Origin: Lentisphaeria bacterium
Lineage (GTDB): Bacteria; Verrucomicrobiota; Lentisphaeria; Victivallales; Victivallaceae
Direction: 5' to 3'
Length of the DNA stretch: 41,278 bases
NCBI GenBank assembly: GCA_017507125.1
Contig: JAFWBQ010000105.1
Span: 1-41,278 of the forward strand
Shown: one piece after another, positions 15,912 to 25,218 of the stretch
How the letters are laid out: every line of letters begins with the position of its first letter
Numbering within the stretch: the stretch's first letter is position 1
Position numbers and translations under genes: made by a program
The notes under the pieces: generated by a model
What the model was told of the DNA's origin: nothing
Seen by the model: only the letters and a program-made list of their open reading frames with translations
The model's database searches: none

Positions 15912-17098
15912 TTTGAAACCTCTGTTGTAAAATATATCTCAGCAAGTTTTTTTGCCCACTCCGGCGCCTTGGAGATCTCTCCGGAAACAATACGGGTCAA
16001 TCCGTCGTTCCAGTGATGAAGATGCTGCAAAGTCATGACCCGGTTGCGGAGCATGGCGGCACCTTTACCGGCATCATCAGTCATCTCTTTAAGAATCCTC
16101 TGCAGCTCATCAATGTATCCCTCAACGCCGTAGTAGCTCAGGAAACCGTTCCACGCTTCGACCACGTTTTCTCTTTTTTCCAGACATCCGGAAATTGCAT
16201 CAAGGATCCCGTCAAACTGCACCGGATCAAAACGTTTTGCTCCCTCTTCTGTAAGCTGATAAGGAAGAACCTCTACTGAGGTGATCCCATTTTCATTGAC
16301 ACCCACATGAAGATGATATCCGAGTTTCCGGTAGGCAAGTTGTTTGGGTTGATAGAAGATAAAGTTGCCGAGACTGAAGAAAACAGGCTTTCCGCGCAGA
16401 AATGTCATTCCCTGAGGTACATGCGGATGATGCCCCACCACCAGATCGGCTCCGGCGGCGGCAAGACGGTCAAAGCAGTCATACACATAAGGCGGCGGAG
16501 TGGGAACATACTCCAGACCGCAGTGCACAACAGCAATAACGGCGTGGAACTTTTCCCGTGCCTGCCAGATGGCACTTTCCATGGCTTCGATCTCCCATCC
16601 GGCGACACCGGGGGTATTTTCCCCTGCCGCCATGCGATCCTCGCCCTCGGAAAAGTTGAAAACGGCGATCTTCACATTTTTTATTTCGACTTCCAGGGGT
16701 TTCAGTGCCTCGTTCTTATTCATTCCTGCGCCGCAGTATGCGATCTTGTTTTCATTGAGGAGTTCAACTGTCTTCTTAAACCCTTCGACACCGCAGTCAA
16801 AGGTATGATTATTGCCCAGAGTGACCGCATCAAACGGAACCTGAGTCAAAGCTGAAAGACGTTTTTCCTCTCCGTGAAAAGCAGCGCCGCTTTTCACAAT
16901 GAGTTTTCCCGGCGTCAGCGGTGCTTCAAGATTGGTGATCCGCCAATCCGCTTTACGGAGCTCCGGCAGCAGATCACCATAGACACTCAGGGGATCGGAG
17001 TCCATCAGTTCTCCGTAGTGACGGATGGGCGCCCAATCTCCTGAAATATCCAACAGCGCCTGACGGGAGGATTTATTAAAAGGATTCTCCCAAATCAT
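15908..17098 (-). CDS. CapA-family metallophosphatase-like protein
   Basis: The 396-residue protein belongs to the CapA/PgsA family, built on a calcineurin-like phosphoesterase fold. Visible motifs are 'DISGDWAP' near residue 18, 'ITNLEAPL', 'VTLGNNHTFDCG', 'AVVHCGLEYV', 'VVGHHPHVPQG' and 'FSLGNFIF', which supply the usual metal ligands. CapA is best known from poly-gamma-glutamate capsule synthesis, but many family members are soluble and of unknown role. This one has no signal peptide or membrane anchor, so it is likely cytoplasmic. It starts at ATG 17098, sharing one base with the stop of the upstream cupin gene (TGATG), and overlaps the racemase downstream. This implies tight coupling. 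Confidence 0.85.
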   Translation of the reverse strand: MIWENPFNKSSRQALLDISGDWAPIRHYGELMDSDPLSVYGDLLPELRKADWRITNLEAPLTPGKLIVKSGAAFHGEEKRLSALTQVPFDAVTLGNNHTFDCGVEGFKKTVELLNENKIAYCGAGMNKNEALKPLEVEIKNVKIAVFNFSEGEDRMAAGENTPGVAGWEIEAMESAIWQAREKFHAVIAVVHCGLEYVPTPPPYVYDCFDRLAAAGADLVVGHHPHVPQGMTFLRGKPVFFSLGNFIFYQPKQLAYRKLGYHLHVGVNENGITSVEVLPYQLTEEGAKRFDPVQFDGILDAISGCLEKRENVVEAWNGFLSYYGVEGYIDELQRILKEMTDDAGKGAAMLRNRVMTLQHLHHWNDGLTRIVSGEISKAPEWAKKLAEIYFTTEVSK

Positions 17099-17595
17099 CA
17101 GAAGACGATCTCCAGCTGTTTGTCAGCAGGGATCTCCGCAACATGGCAATCGGTCATGTAGCAGCGCTCAGGAAGCACGATCATAACGTTGACATTTTTG
17201 TCATTAGGGGTGAAAGCAGCATGATGCCACACACCGGGACGCAGAGAAAGCAAAGTTCCCTGAGGCACATAAAAGACTTCGATATCATCAACGGGCACCT
17301 CTTCTCCGGCTCCGGCAGGAGCGACCCACACAATGGCATCGTTGTCAAGAGGCATACTCACTTCACAGGTAAAATCATGGTATTCACCCACATTGATGAC
17401 CATGGGACGGGGACGCATGAAACAGGTGGAAAAAGAGGGGGAGTCAGAAAGCGTCTGCTGCACCATATCCCTGAAAAAGACGATTTCAGCATCTTTGGGA
17501 CCGGTGGCATCACTTGCAGGATCGATCATCTTGGCATAGGTGCCGTAGCGGTGAAACTTTTCAACACTGAGCTGCTGGATCTTAACGGTTTTCAT
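17098..17595 (-). CDS. AllA/DUF4867-like cupin protein
   Basis: The 165-residue product resembles ureidoglycolate lyase-like cupins. It has a central 'MVINVGEYHDFTCEVSMPLDNDAIVWVAPAG' region and a C-terminal 'GTLLSLRPGVWHHAAFTP' with two adjacent histidines that could bind metal. True AllA releases urea or ammonia from ureidoglycolate in purine breakdown, but no other allantoin genes are near, so only the fold is assigned. The ATG at 17595 has AAAGGAA upstream; a start 36 bp earlier lacks a site. It lies 32 bp after the DUF362 gene and shares its stop with the capA start. Confidence 0.65.
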   Translation of the reverse strand: MKTVKIQQLSVEKFHRYGTYAKMIDPASDATGPKDAEIVFFRDMVQQTLSDSPSFSTCFMRPRPMVINVGEYHDFTCEVSMPLDNDAIVWVAPAGAGEEVPVDDIEVFYVPQGTLLSLRPGVWHHAAFTPNDKNVNVMIVLPERCYMTDCHVAEIPADKQLEIVF

Positions 17596-17627
17596 AGTAG
17601 TATTCCTTTCGTTTATGATGAGAAAAT

Positions 17628-18725
17628 TCAATTGATTTCGCGCAAAGAGTAGCTGCGTGTTCCCATTCCCATCTCTTCAAGGAGTCTGACAACAGCGTAG
17701 GGATTCTTGCCGTGTACTCTTTCAAAGAGATGTTTGGAGTCATCTGCATCGTACTTCCACCCCGGGGGAAGAGCTTCTCTGATAAATGTTGCCTTTGCCA
17801 CAAGATCAAGAGAGGCCTGTTCAATGGCAACGATATCCCGTCCTGCCAGGATCCCGATATCCGGAACGAGTGCCGGAGTCGTCATGCCCCAGCAGTCACA
17901 GAAAAGGGTGATATCCATGAGCATGTTGATATAAAGCTGCCGGTCGGCAAAATGAGTCAGCAATTTGGCAGTTGTCATAGCCATTGCCTGTTGAAAGTCT
18001 ACATAGTGTCCACGGTCGATACGGATCGCCTGCTGCGGACAGATCAACATACAGTGGCGGCAATATTTGCAATTGTGGAAAAATATCTTCAATTTACCAT
18101 CTTTGAAAGTCATTGCCTTGTCGGGACAGTTGTTCACACACTTGCCGCATTTGTTGCACTTGGCGCTGTCCCACTCAAGCCCCCCCTCCTGAGCGTGAAG
18201 CAGCTGCCGCATGGCATTGGTCACTGCGCCCATGGAAAGATTCTTTGAGGCGCCGCCGAAGCCGCAGACGCCGTGTCCCTTGACATGAGAAAAATCAAGC
18301 AGCACATCTGCATCAAGAATGGGCTTTGAAAGTTCTATCCGATCCATTGTCTTGAAGGGCGGTTCAACAGGAAAAGAAACAAATTCGGACTCATCCCCGC
18401 CGCACACGGGAACAATGGGACATCCGCACACCTCTTCGGTATATCCCCGGTCAATGGCGGTCTCAACGTCCCTTTTCAAATCGGTAATAAAAATACTTTC
18501 GGCGCCGGCTGCTTTAAGTGCCTTCACCAGTTTGCGGACAAAGAAGGGATGTATGGTGGAAAATCCATTTCCTCCGCCCAGATGCATCTTGATGACAACA
18601 CGGCGGTTTTCCACACTTTTTTTCAGTTCGAATGCCTCAAGCAGACGGTCGAATTTGGCACCGATACATTGATCGGGAGCCATGCTTTCAGGAGCATAAG
18701 GTGCAAAAAGAAGTTCGCTTGTCAT
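17628..18725 (-). CDS. DUF362 protein with two [4Fe-4S] ferredoxin motifs
   Basis: The 365-residue protein has the DUF362 core ('VVIKMHLGGGNGFSTIHPFFVRKLV', 'VLLDFSHVKGHGVCGFGGASKNLSMG'). Two ferredoxin-type clusters follow: C-x2-C-x2-C-x3-C in 'CNKCGKCVNNCPDKAM' and again in 'CKYCRHCMLICPQQAI'. DUF362 proteins are redox proteins of unsettled function. The C-terminal 120 residues continue the domain ('LFCDCWGMTTPALVPDIGILAGRDIVAIEQAS'). AAAGGAA lies before the ATG. It begins 3 bp after the DUF2059 gene. Confidence 0.88.
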   Translation of the reverse strand: MTSELLFAPYAPESMAPDQCIGAKFDRLLEAFELKKSVENRRVVIKMHLGGGNGFSTIHPFFVRKLVKALKAAGAESIFITDLKRDVETAIDRGYTEEVCGCPIVPVCGGDESEFVSFPVEPPFKTMDRIELSKPILDADVLLDFSHVKGHGVCGFGGASKNLSMGAVTNAMRQLLHAQEGGLEWDSAKCNKCGKCVNNCPDKAMTFKDGKLKIFFHNCKYCRHCMLICPQQAIRIDRGHYVDFQQAMAMTTAKLLTHFADRQLYINMLMDITLFCDCWGMTTPALVPDIGILAGRDIVAIEQASLDLVAKATFIREALPPGWKYDADDSKHLFERVHGKNPYAVVRLLEEMGMGTRSYSLREIN

Positions 18726-18728
18726 AAT

Positions 18729-19181
18729 TTATTCCTTTATCGATTGCTGAAGCAGTTTTTGAAGTTCCGGCATCTTTTTTTCAGAATGCTTTAAAAAAAG
18801 TTTTCCCAACTCAGAACTGAGCGTTCCATCCACCTTCGCTTTTTTTCTGCCTGCCGGAGTTTTATAAAAAGCGATGATTTGCCGCAATTCCTCACAGGTA
18901 TAGTGTTTCATATACAACGTGCATAATTCGCCTTCCAACTCTTTGAAAGAAAACGCCTTGCGATAAAACGCCGTCAGCTGGGGACGGATCTTTTCCAGTT
19001 CCGGCAAGGCTTTGAACTGATTTTCCAGCTGTTCGGTAAAAGCACGCTCCAACATTTCCGGAACGCCGCTTGCCTGCATCATTTCAAGAGCAGTTTTCCG
19101 GTGAAGCGCATTTTCCCCGGCAAAACTGATCCCGGAAATCAATGCAAATACCACAAACAGAAGAGGCTTTTTCACAGTCAT
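18729..19181 (-). CDS. Secreted DUF2059 protein
   Basis: The 150-residue protein has a signal peptide (KKPLLFVVFALISGISFAGE) and an all-helical DUF2059 body. The characteristic C-terminal stretch is 'YTCEELRQIIAFYKTPAGRKK', followed by a helix rich in Lys and Glu. Function is unknown; the domain is common in periplasmic proteins. The ATG overlaps the rnr stop (ATGA), so translation is coupled to RNase R. Confidence 0.82.
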   Translation of the reverse strand: MTVKKPLLFVVFALISGISFAGENALHRKTALEMMQASGVPEMLERAFTEQLENQFKALPELEKIRPQLTAFYRKAFSFKELEGELCTLYMKHYTCEELRQIIAFYKTPAGRKKAKVDGTLSSELGKLFLKHSEKKMPELQKLLQQSIKE

Positions 19182-21178
19182 CTCCCCGCCGGAACGAATA
19201 TGGCGCTGCCCCGGGCAAAGTCGATCCCGGCAAGGCGCAAATAAATGTAGTCTCCCAGTTTGAAACTGCTGCTGCTGTTTTTCTCGCCATAGAGGGAGTA
19301 TTTGCCCCGGCGCCGGTTGCCGGGAAGAGCCTCCACCGGCACAAAACCGTAAAGGCCAAGCTGTTCGATGGCGACCTGCAATCCGGCGGTGATGACCTTG
19401 GCGATAACGCCTTCGTAAATCTTGAGCTCGCCCTTTTCGAGCTCATCTTCCAGAATTCTGAGTTTCATCCGGTCAGAAGCGGCAAAAGAAGCCTCATCCA
19501 CCTTTTCTTCAAGAAGAGTACATTTTCCGGCTACACGTTCAAGAGTTTCCACCCGGCGTGTCCGCGCCTTTTTATCCAGGTTCCAAAGCTGCTGATGGAC
19601 CGTCAGATCCGCATAGCGCCGGATAGGACTGGTAAAGTGGGCATAAGCAGTTTTGCCGAGAGCATAATGCAGCAGAGGTTTAGCGGCATATTCGGCTCTG
19701 GGGAAGGAGCGCAGCAGCAGACTCAGCAGCACTTCCCGTTTGGGATTGTCAGGCAGAGAAGTGACAAAGTCGTTGCAGTTTTTCCGGGAGCTCAAATCCC
19801 CTGTGGAAAATCCGAACTGCTCCGCCATGTCTGAAAATTCCCAGAGCTTTTCTATTTCAGGCTCTTTGTGGACCCGGTAGACTCCGGCAACGCCTTTGTC
19901 GACCAGCTCTGCGCCGACGGCGGAATTCGCCGCAAGCATACATTCTTCGACCAGCTGCTCCGAAGGACGGGAAATACGCGCCTCAACGCCCAGAAGTTGG
20001 TTGGATTTCTCATCGCAGCGTACACGCACTTCAGGCAGGGGCAGTTCAATAAATTTTTCTTTTTCTGCCCGGAATTTACGCATCAGTGCAGTAATTTTGA
20101 GCAGATCTTTAACACACTTTTTCAGTTTTGGAGTCCACTCTTCAGGCGCTTTCCCCGTATCGGCAAAGTTCTGCACCTGATCGTAATCAAGACGGTGGGC
20201 GATGGTCACAAGAGTATGTTCCCTGCGTACTGAAGTGACCTCTCCGCTTTTTTTATCAATGGTGAGAAAAACGGAGTGTGCCAATGAAGGGACCCCGGCA
20301 CGCATACTTATGGCGGCCGTCAAGCCGGGAGGCAGCATGGGCAATGTTCTGCCGGGAAGATAGCACGAAAATCCCCGACGCGCCGCCTGAGCATCGAAAC
20401 GGCTCTGAGGCGCGATAAAGGCTGCGACATCAGCAATATGCACTCCCAGTTCCAGATGTTCCCTGTCAGGACCGGGCGCAAGTGATAAAGCATCATCAAA
20501 ATCCTTGGCATCTTCCGGATCAATGGTCACGACAAAAAGTTTTGAATAATTTTTACGCTCTATTTCCCGGGGCGTGATTGCCATTGCCGCCTGGTTTTCC
20601 TCTTCAGAATAGGCGGGCGGTATCTCATATTCAGCCATAACCGCATCCAACTCCGCCTCAATGATTCCGGCATGACCAATGACTGCAGCGACACTGCCCC
20701 GCCACTCGTCCTGGATCATCTCAGGGCCTCTCACTTTGATAAAGTCCCCCTTCCGGGCGCCTTTGCGGCCGCCGAGAAGTTTTATGCCGTCAGGAAGCCG
20801 GGTATTGAGAGGACGAACCACGCCCCCTGCCAGCAATTCCCCTACGAAAGAGTCCCGCTGACGTTCAATGACCTCAACGATCCTGCCGGTGGCCCCCCGG
20901 TTCGCAGTATCTGATGAAAATTCACGTCTTCCCGGCAAAAGCTGTACTTTGACCACATCTCCATCCAGAGCGCCATTGATCTTGGGGATGGGAATAAAAA
21001 TATCCTCTCCCTTCTCAGTTACCCTTTCAGCAGGATCGATTTCAACGAAACCGTAACCGGAGTGGGTCATCTTGAGTTTGCCTGTCACAAACTTCCCTGC
21101 CCGCTCAAGCTGACGTTCATACTTACGGTCCGCGATACGGATCAGGCGGTTTTTCTTCTGATGCTTGCGTTTGGACAT
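19178..21178 (-). CDS. rnr: Ribonuclease R
   Basis: RNase R is a 3'-to-5' exoribonuclease that degrades structured RNA. The 666-residue protein has a basic N-terminus (MSKRKHQKKNRLIRIADRKY) and a cold-shock/OB domain ('GKLKMTHSGYGFVEID', 'EDIFIPIPKINGALDGDVVKV'). The RNB catalytic domain contains 'VVTIDPEDAKDFDDAL' with D220, D226, D228 and D229, and later 'LHYALGKTAYAHFTSPIRRYADLTVHQ'. A C-terminal S1-like domain ends the protein ('YEGVIAKVITAGLQVAIEQLGLYGFVPVE'). It is somewhat shorter than the E. coli enzyme. AGGAG lies about 13 bases upstream of the ATG. Confidence 0.94.
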   Translation of the reverse strand: MSKRKHQKKNRLIRIADRKYERQLERAGKFVTGKLKMTHSGYGFVEIDPAERVTEKGEDIFIPIPKINGALDGDVVKVQLLPGRREFSSDTANRGATGRIVEVIERQRDSFVGELLAGGVVRPLNTRLPDGIKLLGGRKGARKGDFIKVRGPEMIQDEWRGSVAAVIGHAGIIEAELDAVMAEYEIPPAYSEEENQAAMAITPREIERKNYSKLFVVTIDPEDAKDFDDALSLAPGPDREHLELGVHIADVAAFIAPQSRFDAQAARRGFSCYLPGRTLPMLPPGLTAAISMRAGVPSLAHSVFLTIDKKSGEVTSVRREHTLVTIAHRLDYDQVQNFADTGKAPEEWTPKLKKCVKDLLKITALMRKFRAEKEKFIELPLPEVRVRCDEKSNQLLGVEARISRPSEQLVEECMLAANSAVGAELVDKGVAGVYRVHKEPEIEKLWEFSDMAEQFGFSTGDLSSRKNCNDFVTSLPDNPKREVLLSLLLRSFPRAEYAAKPLLHYALGKTAYAHFTSPIRRYADLTVHQQLWNLDKKARTRRVETLERVAGKCTLLEEKVDEASFAASDRMKLRILEDELEKGELKIYEGVIAKVITAGLQVAIEQLGLYGFVPVEALPGNRRRGKYSLYGEKNSSSSFKLGDYIYLRLAGIDFARGSAIFVPAGR

Positions 21179-21199
21179 ATTTCTCTCAAAACTCCTGTT

Positions 21200-21708
21200 T
21201 TATTTCGAAGCAGGTGTTGCACCCTCTCTTGAATAACGCAAAAACTCCGCTCTGATGATACGGCGGTAGTCAGAAATGCTCTCTCCGGCAGCGGCAGAGG
21301 TGGAGTGTCCAATGTTGCCGATAGTCACATCGACATCCCGGTAAAGTTCTCCCCAGCTGCGATTGGTATCATCATAATCATAAGCCGTAAAAAACCGCCC
21401 CCGGATCTTGAGATCATACTTTGAGGCAGAATTTGCTGTTCGACGATCAAAACGGCATCAGCGCCTGCTTTTTTAGCTTCTTCCACCAGCTTTGCCATCA
21501 TTTTATCCCTGGAAACATGTTGATAATTGCCGGAAACAACAGCTCTTCCGAGTACCTGATAAGGATGCACTATCTTACCGGAATCAGAAAAAACCGCCAC
21601 ATCCTTTGAAGGAGATGCGCCTTTTTTACCGGAATATGAATATGAAACACATCCTGATACAGTCAATAGAAGTGCTATACATAATGCAGAAAAAACAATT
21701 TTCATCAT
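21200..21708 (-). pseudogene. Lipoprotein gene interrupted by a frameshift
   Basis: The first frame starts at ATG 21708 with a lipoprotein signal (ALCIALLLTVSGC, lipobox VSGC). It reads sensibly to 'EEAKKAGADAVLIVEQ' and would then run into a poor tail of Met and Gly, stopping at 21325. From about 21435 another frame, reached by a -1 shift, reads sensibly: 'NSASKYDLKIRGRFFTAYDYD', then 'RSWGELYRDVDVTIGNIGHS', ending 'EGATPASK' at 21200. Together they give a single protein of about 169 residues. No slippery heptamer is seen at the junction, so a one-base deletion or a sequence error is more likely than programmed frameshifting. The gene heads the operon containing rnr. Confidence 0.7.
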
Positions 21709-21742
21709 ACTGGATCCTCAAAGTTCAAGTTTGTACGGTGTA

Positions 21743-21771
21743 AAAATACCACATTCAGCAGAAAAAAGCAA
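21743..21771 (-). promoter_or_regulatory. Promoter of the lipoprotein-rnr operon
   Basis: TTGCTT (21771-21766), 17 bp ending in GTGG, TATTTT (21748-21743). It is the only clear promoter ahead of the run of genes ending at 15084. The gap 21772-21849, after the GH35 gene, is A/T-tract rich; an AATTTG/CAAATT pairing and T-runs there may terminate GH35 transcription weakly. Confidence 0.65.
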
Positions 21772-21849
21772 GAAAAAAAATAATTTTTTTTACTTTTTTA
21801 TCACATATACTGTCCAAAATTTGCGGTAAAGGCTTCTGTTCTGCACAAA

Positions 21850-23616
21850 TTACAGAATCATGCGCCGTTTGCGCCCCATATCAGGAGAATCCTGTGACCA
21901 CGCCATATTCATTCCCAAATGCTCAAGTTCAAAGACGATGATTTCGTTTTTTCCCTTTTTCAGCAGGGGTTCCGGAACATAAAGAGTGTACTGAGGACCT
22001 GTATTCCGGTAGGATCCGAGATTGAATCCGTTGATCCAGACGTTCCCCCGGGTTCCGGCAGGGACTCTGATAAAAGTATCAGCTGTTTTCTCAACTTCCA
22101 TATATCCCCGGTAAAAGGCGGGTTCATTGGTAAAAAATCCCTCAAAAGCGCGGAAAGGCAGAGCACTCAGATCTTCAAGAGACAGCGGAAAACAGAGACA
22201 GTTCCGTAATTCACAAGTAAAACCGTCAGTGACAACGCCCAGAGTTTTGCTCTCGTTCTGAAGTTCGGCGATGGTATTTCTCAGACGTCCGCAGTTTTCC
22301 ACAAGAAAATCAAGGGTATCCCCTTTGGAGGCTTTGAAATGCAGTTTCTTTTCCGCACCGTCATTGCGATGAAGTGTGCCTGTATAGCGTCCGTTGACAA
22401 AAAATTGCACCCGGTCACGCATACCGTTCAGAGCCAGAGTCTGCACTCCGTCATTTACGGCTTGGAACCGGTAAAGAACAAAGCCGTAATAACACTTCAA
22501 CTCTTCAAAGCTCAATGCCCGCTCCGCAGGAACTGCACGGCTCAAAAGTTCCATGGCGTCAAACAGGGGCACTGCTTCAGAAAGTTTTATTTCACCGTAA
22601 GCGCAACGTTCCGGATGCGGCGGATCATTCAGTTTCAATCCGGGTAGAGCGTTAAGAATTTCCCGCCTGACTGCTTCATATTTTTTTCCGGGCATTCCTC
22701 CCTCGGGAAGCGTGGCGTCCACGTCGTAACTGGTCAAAAGAGACTGGTAAGGCGCGCCGCCAAAACCGCCTCCGGAACCGCTCATAAATCCGAAAGAGGT
22801 ACCGCCGTGAAACATGTAGAGATTGAAATTGATCTTTTCTTTCATGGCTTCTCTGATATCAGCGGCAACCTGTTCCGGATCATGTTCAATGAAATCATCT
22901 CCCCAGTATTGTCCGGCCCCGTTCCAGAGCTCCATGACAAAGGGGGGATCTTCGGGGCGGATCTTTTTCAATGCTTCACACATAGCTGCCGGATGATTTC
23001 TGCCGTTGACACAGGCAAAGACGCCGTCAGGCAGACTGCAATGGAGTTCACCGGGGGAGTTTGAAGCCATCAAAGGGACATCTATTTTTTCTGCCCGAAA
23101 AAAGTCACGCAGCTCTTCCATATATTTCAGATCACTGCCGATATATTCATTTTCGATCTGCATGGCGATGATAGGACCACCATTGGTATGCAAAAGGGGC
23201 CGGACCTGATCGAACACTTCACTGAGATAGCGTTTGGCATAACTCATAAAGACTTTTTCAGAAGAGCGCAAGCGACACTTTTTGGTCAGCAGCCATGGGG
23301 GGAGTCCGCCGAGATCCAATTCAGAACAGATATAGGGACCGGGACGGAGTATGACATAAAGTCCGGTCTCACCCGCCATCTGTATGTAAGAGGCAATATC
23401 AAGTCTGCCCTGAAAATCAAAAATCCCCTCATCTTTTTCGTGCAGATTCCAGGGCATATAGGTTTCAAGAGTATTGAGTCCGCAGCATTTCAAAGCCTCA
23501 ATACGCATCTGCCACTGCTCCGGCATGATCCGGAAATAGTGCATGGCCCCTGAACGGATCTGTTCCGCCTGGTCGTCAATCAGGATCTGACGATCCTTAA
23601 AAACTACATTTCCCAT
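21850..23616 (-). CDS. GH35 beta-galactosidase
   Basis: The 588-residue enzyme is a clear GH35 family member. Visible are 'RSGAMHYFRIMPEQW' (21-35), 'GLNTLETYMPWNLHE' (46-60), 'LRPGPYICSELDLGGLPPWLL' (90-110) and the acid/base E157 in IENEY. The nucleophile is E229 in 'PPFVMELWNGAGQYWGD'. C-terminal jelly-roll domains carry 'TRGNVWINGFNLGSYRNTGPQ'. GH35 enzymes release terminal beta-galactose. No signal peptide is present, so it acts in the cytoplasm on imported sugars. It follows GH20 by 18 bp with GGAG before the ATG, and is the last gene of the cutC - AAC(3)-like - GH20 - GH35 operon. Confidence 0.93.
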   Translation of the reverse strand: MGNVVFKDRQILIDDQAEQIRSGAMHYFRIMPEQWQMRIEALKCCGLNTLETYMPWNLHEKDEGIFDFQGRLDIASYIQMAGETGLYVILRPGPYICSELDLGGLPPWLLTKKCRLRSSEKVFMSYAKRYLSEVFDQVRPLLHTNGGPIIAMQIENEYIGSDLKYMEELRDFFRAEKIDVPLMASNSPGELHCSLPDGVFACVNGRNHPAAMCEALKKIRPEDPPFVMELWNGAGQYWGDDFIEHDPEQVAADIREAMKEKINFNLYMFHGGTSFGFMSGSGGGFGGAPYQSLLTSYDVDATLPEGGMPGKKYEAVRREILNALPGLKLNDPPHPERCAYGEIKLSEAVPLFDAMELLSRAVPAERALSFEELKCYYGFVLYRFQAVNDGVQTLALNGMRDRVQFFVNGRYTGTLHRNDGAEKKLHFKASKGDTLDFLVENCGRLRNTIAELQNESKTLGVVTDGFTCELRNCLCFPLSLEDLSALPFRAFEGFFTNEPAFYRGYMEVEKTADTFIRVPAGTRGNVWINGFNLGSYRNTGPQYTLYVPEPLLKKGKNEIIVFELEHLGMNMAWSQDSPDMGRKRRMIL

Positions 23617-23634
23617 TTTTCCATTCTCCGTTCT

Positions 23635-25206
23635 TTAATATTTATAAGGATCCTGTTTGCCTTTGAACGCAGGATCAAAAAGCCTTTCAATATAATTTTT
23701 CACATGGCGCGATGGTGAAAATCTGCTGTAAAAATCTCTCATTTCTGCGGCAAGAGAGTTCATCTCCTCCCCGGCTCTTTTCAAATCTTCCTGATAAAGA
23801 GAACCACTCAGCTGATAGCCGTAACGAAGTTCATTTTTCTTTTCCAGATATGCCATGATATGCCCCAGACTCAGAGAAAGAAGCAGTTCTGCCGCTTTAT
23901 ATGTCAGAACAAAGGAAATAAATTCTTCTTTGTGTTTTGTCACATGATGAAAAAGTTCTTCAAGTTCCCTGATCCACTCGCGCAAAACCAGACGGCGGTG
24001 GCAGTGCCAATAGATCCCCCCTCCCCTGGGAATGGCAGCTTCACAATGCAGGATACGCTCCATATTTTCGTCAAGATCAATATCTTTGAAATCATAGCGG
24101 TTCAGGTAATTTCTCAACTGAGTCTGGAATCCGTCTGCAAGAGGTATGGGGCCGTACACGGCATCACAACGGTCAAACCAGTCAGGAATGTCAACGCCGA
24201 AGTATTCAAACGTAAATTTTTTCCGCCATGCTCTTCCCAGTTCCCTGCTTGAAGCACTTGCGCCGTGAGCCGCAAAAAAAGGAAGAGCATTCATCCATGA
24301 AGTACCTCCATCCGGCCAATCAGTCACAATTGACCCCCAAGCCCCATGTTGCAGCATGAGTTTGTTCATGCGTTCAATATTGTCAAAGGCAAGTGACGGG
24401 GAAAGCAAAAGGGAACCATGTCCCCCCTCGCCCCGGATCCCTGCACCGCCAATGATACGCTTTGCCGGGACTTTGCTGTTGAGAAGCGCAAAAGATTCCT
24501 CCAATCTGCCGTGGCAGTGATCCCCGTAGTTCCAGAAGTGGAATATGACATCATCACTGAATTCGGAAAGCACTTCGGGGACTTTGACTGCAATATCATG
24601 CCAGAGGATCACTTTTTTTCCCCGGCTGATACAATAGTCGGCAAGCTGCCGGTAATAATCTGCATAGACCCGGTATTTTCCGGCTGGATCTGAGGCCGCG
24701 ATTTCCGCACAGCGGGGACATACGCCCAGCAGACGGCATTCATCGCCCCCCAGATGGATATAGCGGCTTTCGGGATGAGTTTCCATGATGTCATCTATCA
24801 GCTCTTTTGCCAGCACGAGAGTCGCCGGATTTGAAGGGCAGCACTGCTGGATATGTTCGGGACTTTCACGCAAAGAGGCGTATTCTTTGTGGGAAAGGAT
24901 ATGGTAAACATGTCCCAGGGTCTGCACAAGAGGAATGATTTCAATTCCGCAAGCGGAAGCTTCACTTTTGAAACGCTCTATTTCAGCACGGCTGAAAGCA
25001 TCTTTGCAGGCAATGCGGCTGTGTTCCCCTCTGTATGGGAACATGGCCTCGTACTCCACAAGCAGGCAGTTCAAACCGGCTTCTGCACAGTTTTTCAGCA
25101 CAAGTGAACACAATGAATCCATACCCGGCCCGAAAAAAGGGAGAGTGTCATGAAGCTGATGCAGACATACCATCGCCCCCCGCAGAAAAAGATTTTTCTG
25201 TTTCAT
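23635..25206 (-). CDS. GH20-type beta-N-acetylhexosaminidase
   Basis: The 523-residue protein has a GH20-like barrel with the signature HLGGDE (D155-E156), where the Asp positions the substrate acetamido group and the Glu is the acid. Also seen are 'IPLVQTLGHVYHIL' (91-104), with the His common in this family, and 'VILWHDIAVKVPEV'. The C-terminal 200 residues are helical and unlike classical GH20 enzymes, so activity on other N-acetyl or free hexosaminides is possible. There is no secretion signal. The ATG at 25206 has AAGGGAAG five bases upstream; an earlier in-frame start would sit inside the terminator hairpin at 25219-25252. It lies directly upstream of GH35. Confidence 0.85.
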   Translation of the reverse strand: MKQKNLFLRGAMVCLHQLHDTLPFFGPGMDSLCSLVLKNCAEAGLNCLLVEYEAMFPYRGEHSRIACKDAFSRAEIERFKSEASACGIEIIPLVQTLGHVYHILSHKEYASLRESPEHIQQCCPSNPATLVLAKELIDDIMETHPESRYIHLGGDECRLLGVCPRCAEIAASDPAGKYRVYADYYRQLADYCISRGKKVILWHDIAVKVPEVLSEFSDDVIFHFWNYGDHCHGRLEESFALLNSKVPAKRIIGGAGIRGEGGHGSLLLSPSLAFDNIERMNKLMLQHGAWGSIVTDWPDGGTSWMNALPFFAAHGASASSRELGRAWRKKFTFEYFGVDIPDWFDRCDAVYGPIPLADGFQTQLRNYLNRYDFKDIDLDENMERILHCEAAIPRGGGIYWHCHRRLVLREWIRELEELFHHVTKHKEEFISFVLTYKAAELLLSLSLGHIMAYLEKKNELRYGYQLSGSLYQEDLKRAGEEMNSLAAEMRDFYSRFSPSRHVKNYIERLFDPAFKGKQDPYKY

Positions 25207-25218
25207 ATAGCTTCCCTT

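Noticed and set aside
21200..21708. Programmed -1 frameshift in the lipoprotein gene
   Set aside because: No X-XXY-YYZ slippery heptamer or stimulatory stem is seen at the frame junction, so mutation or sequence error is simpler.
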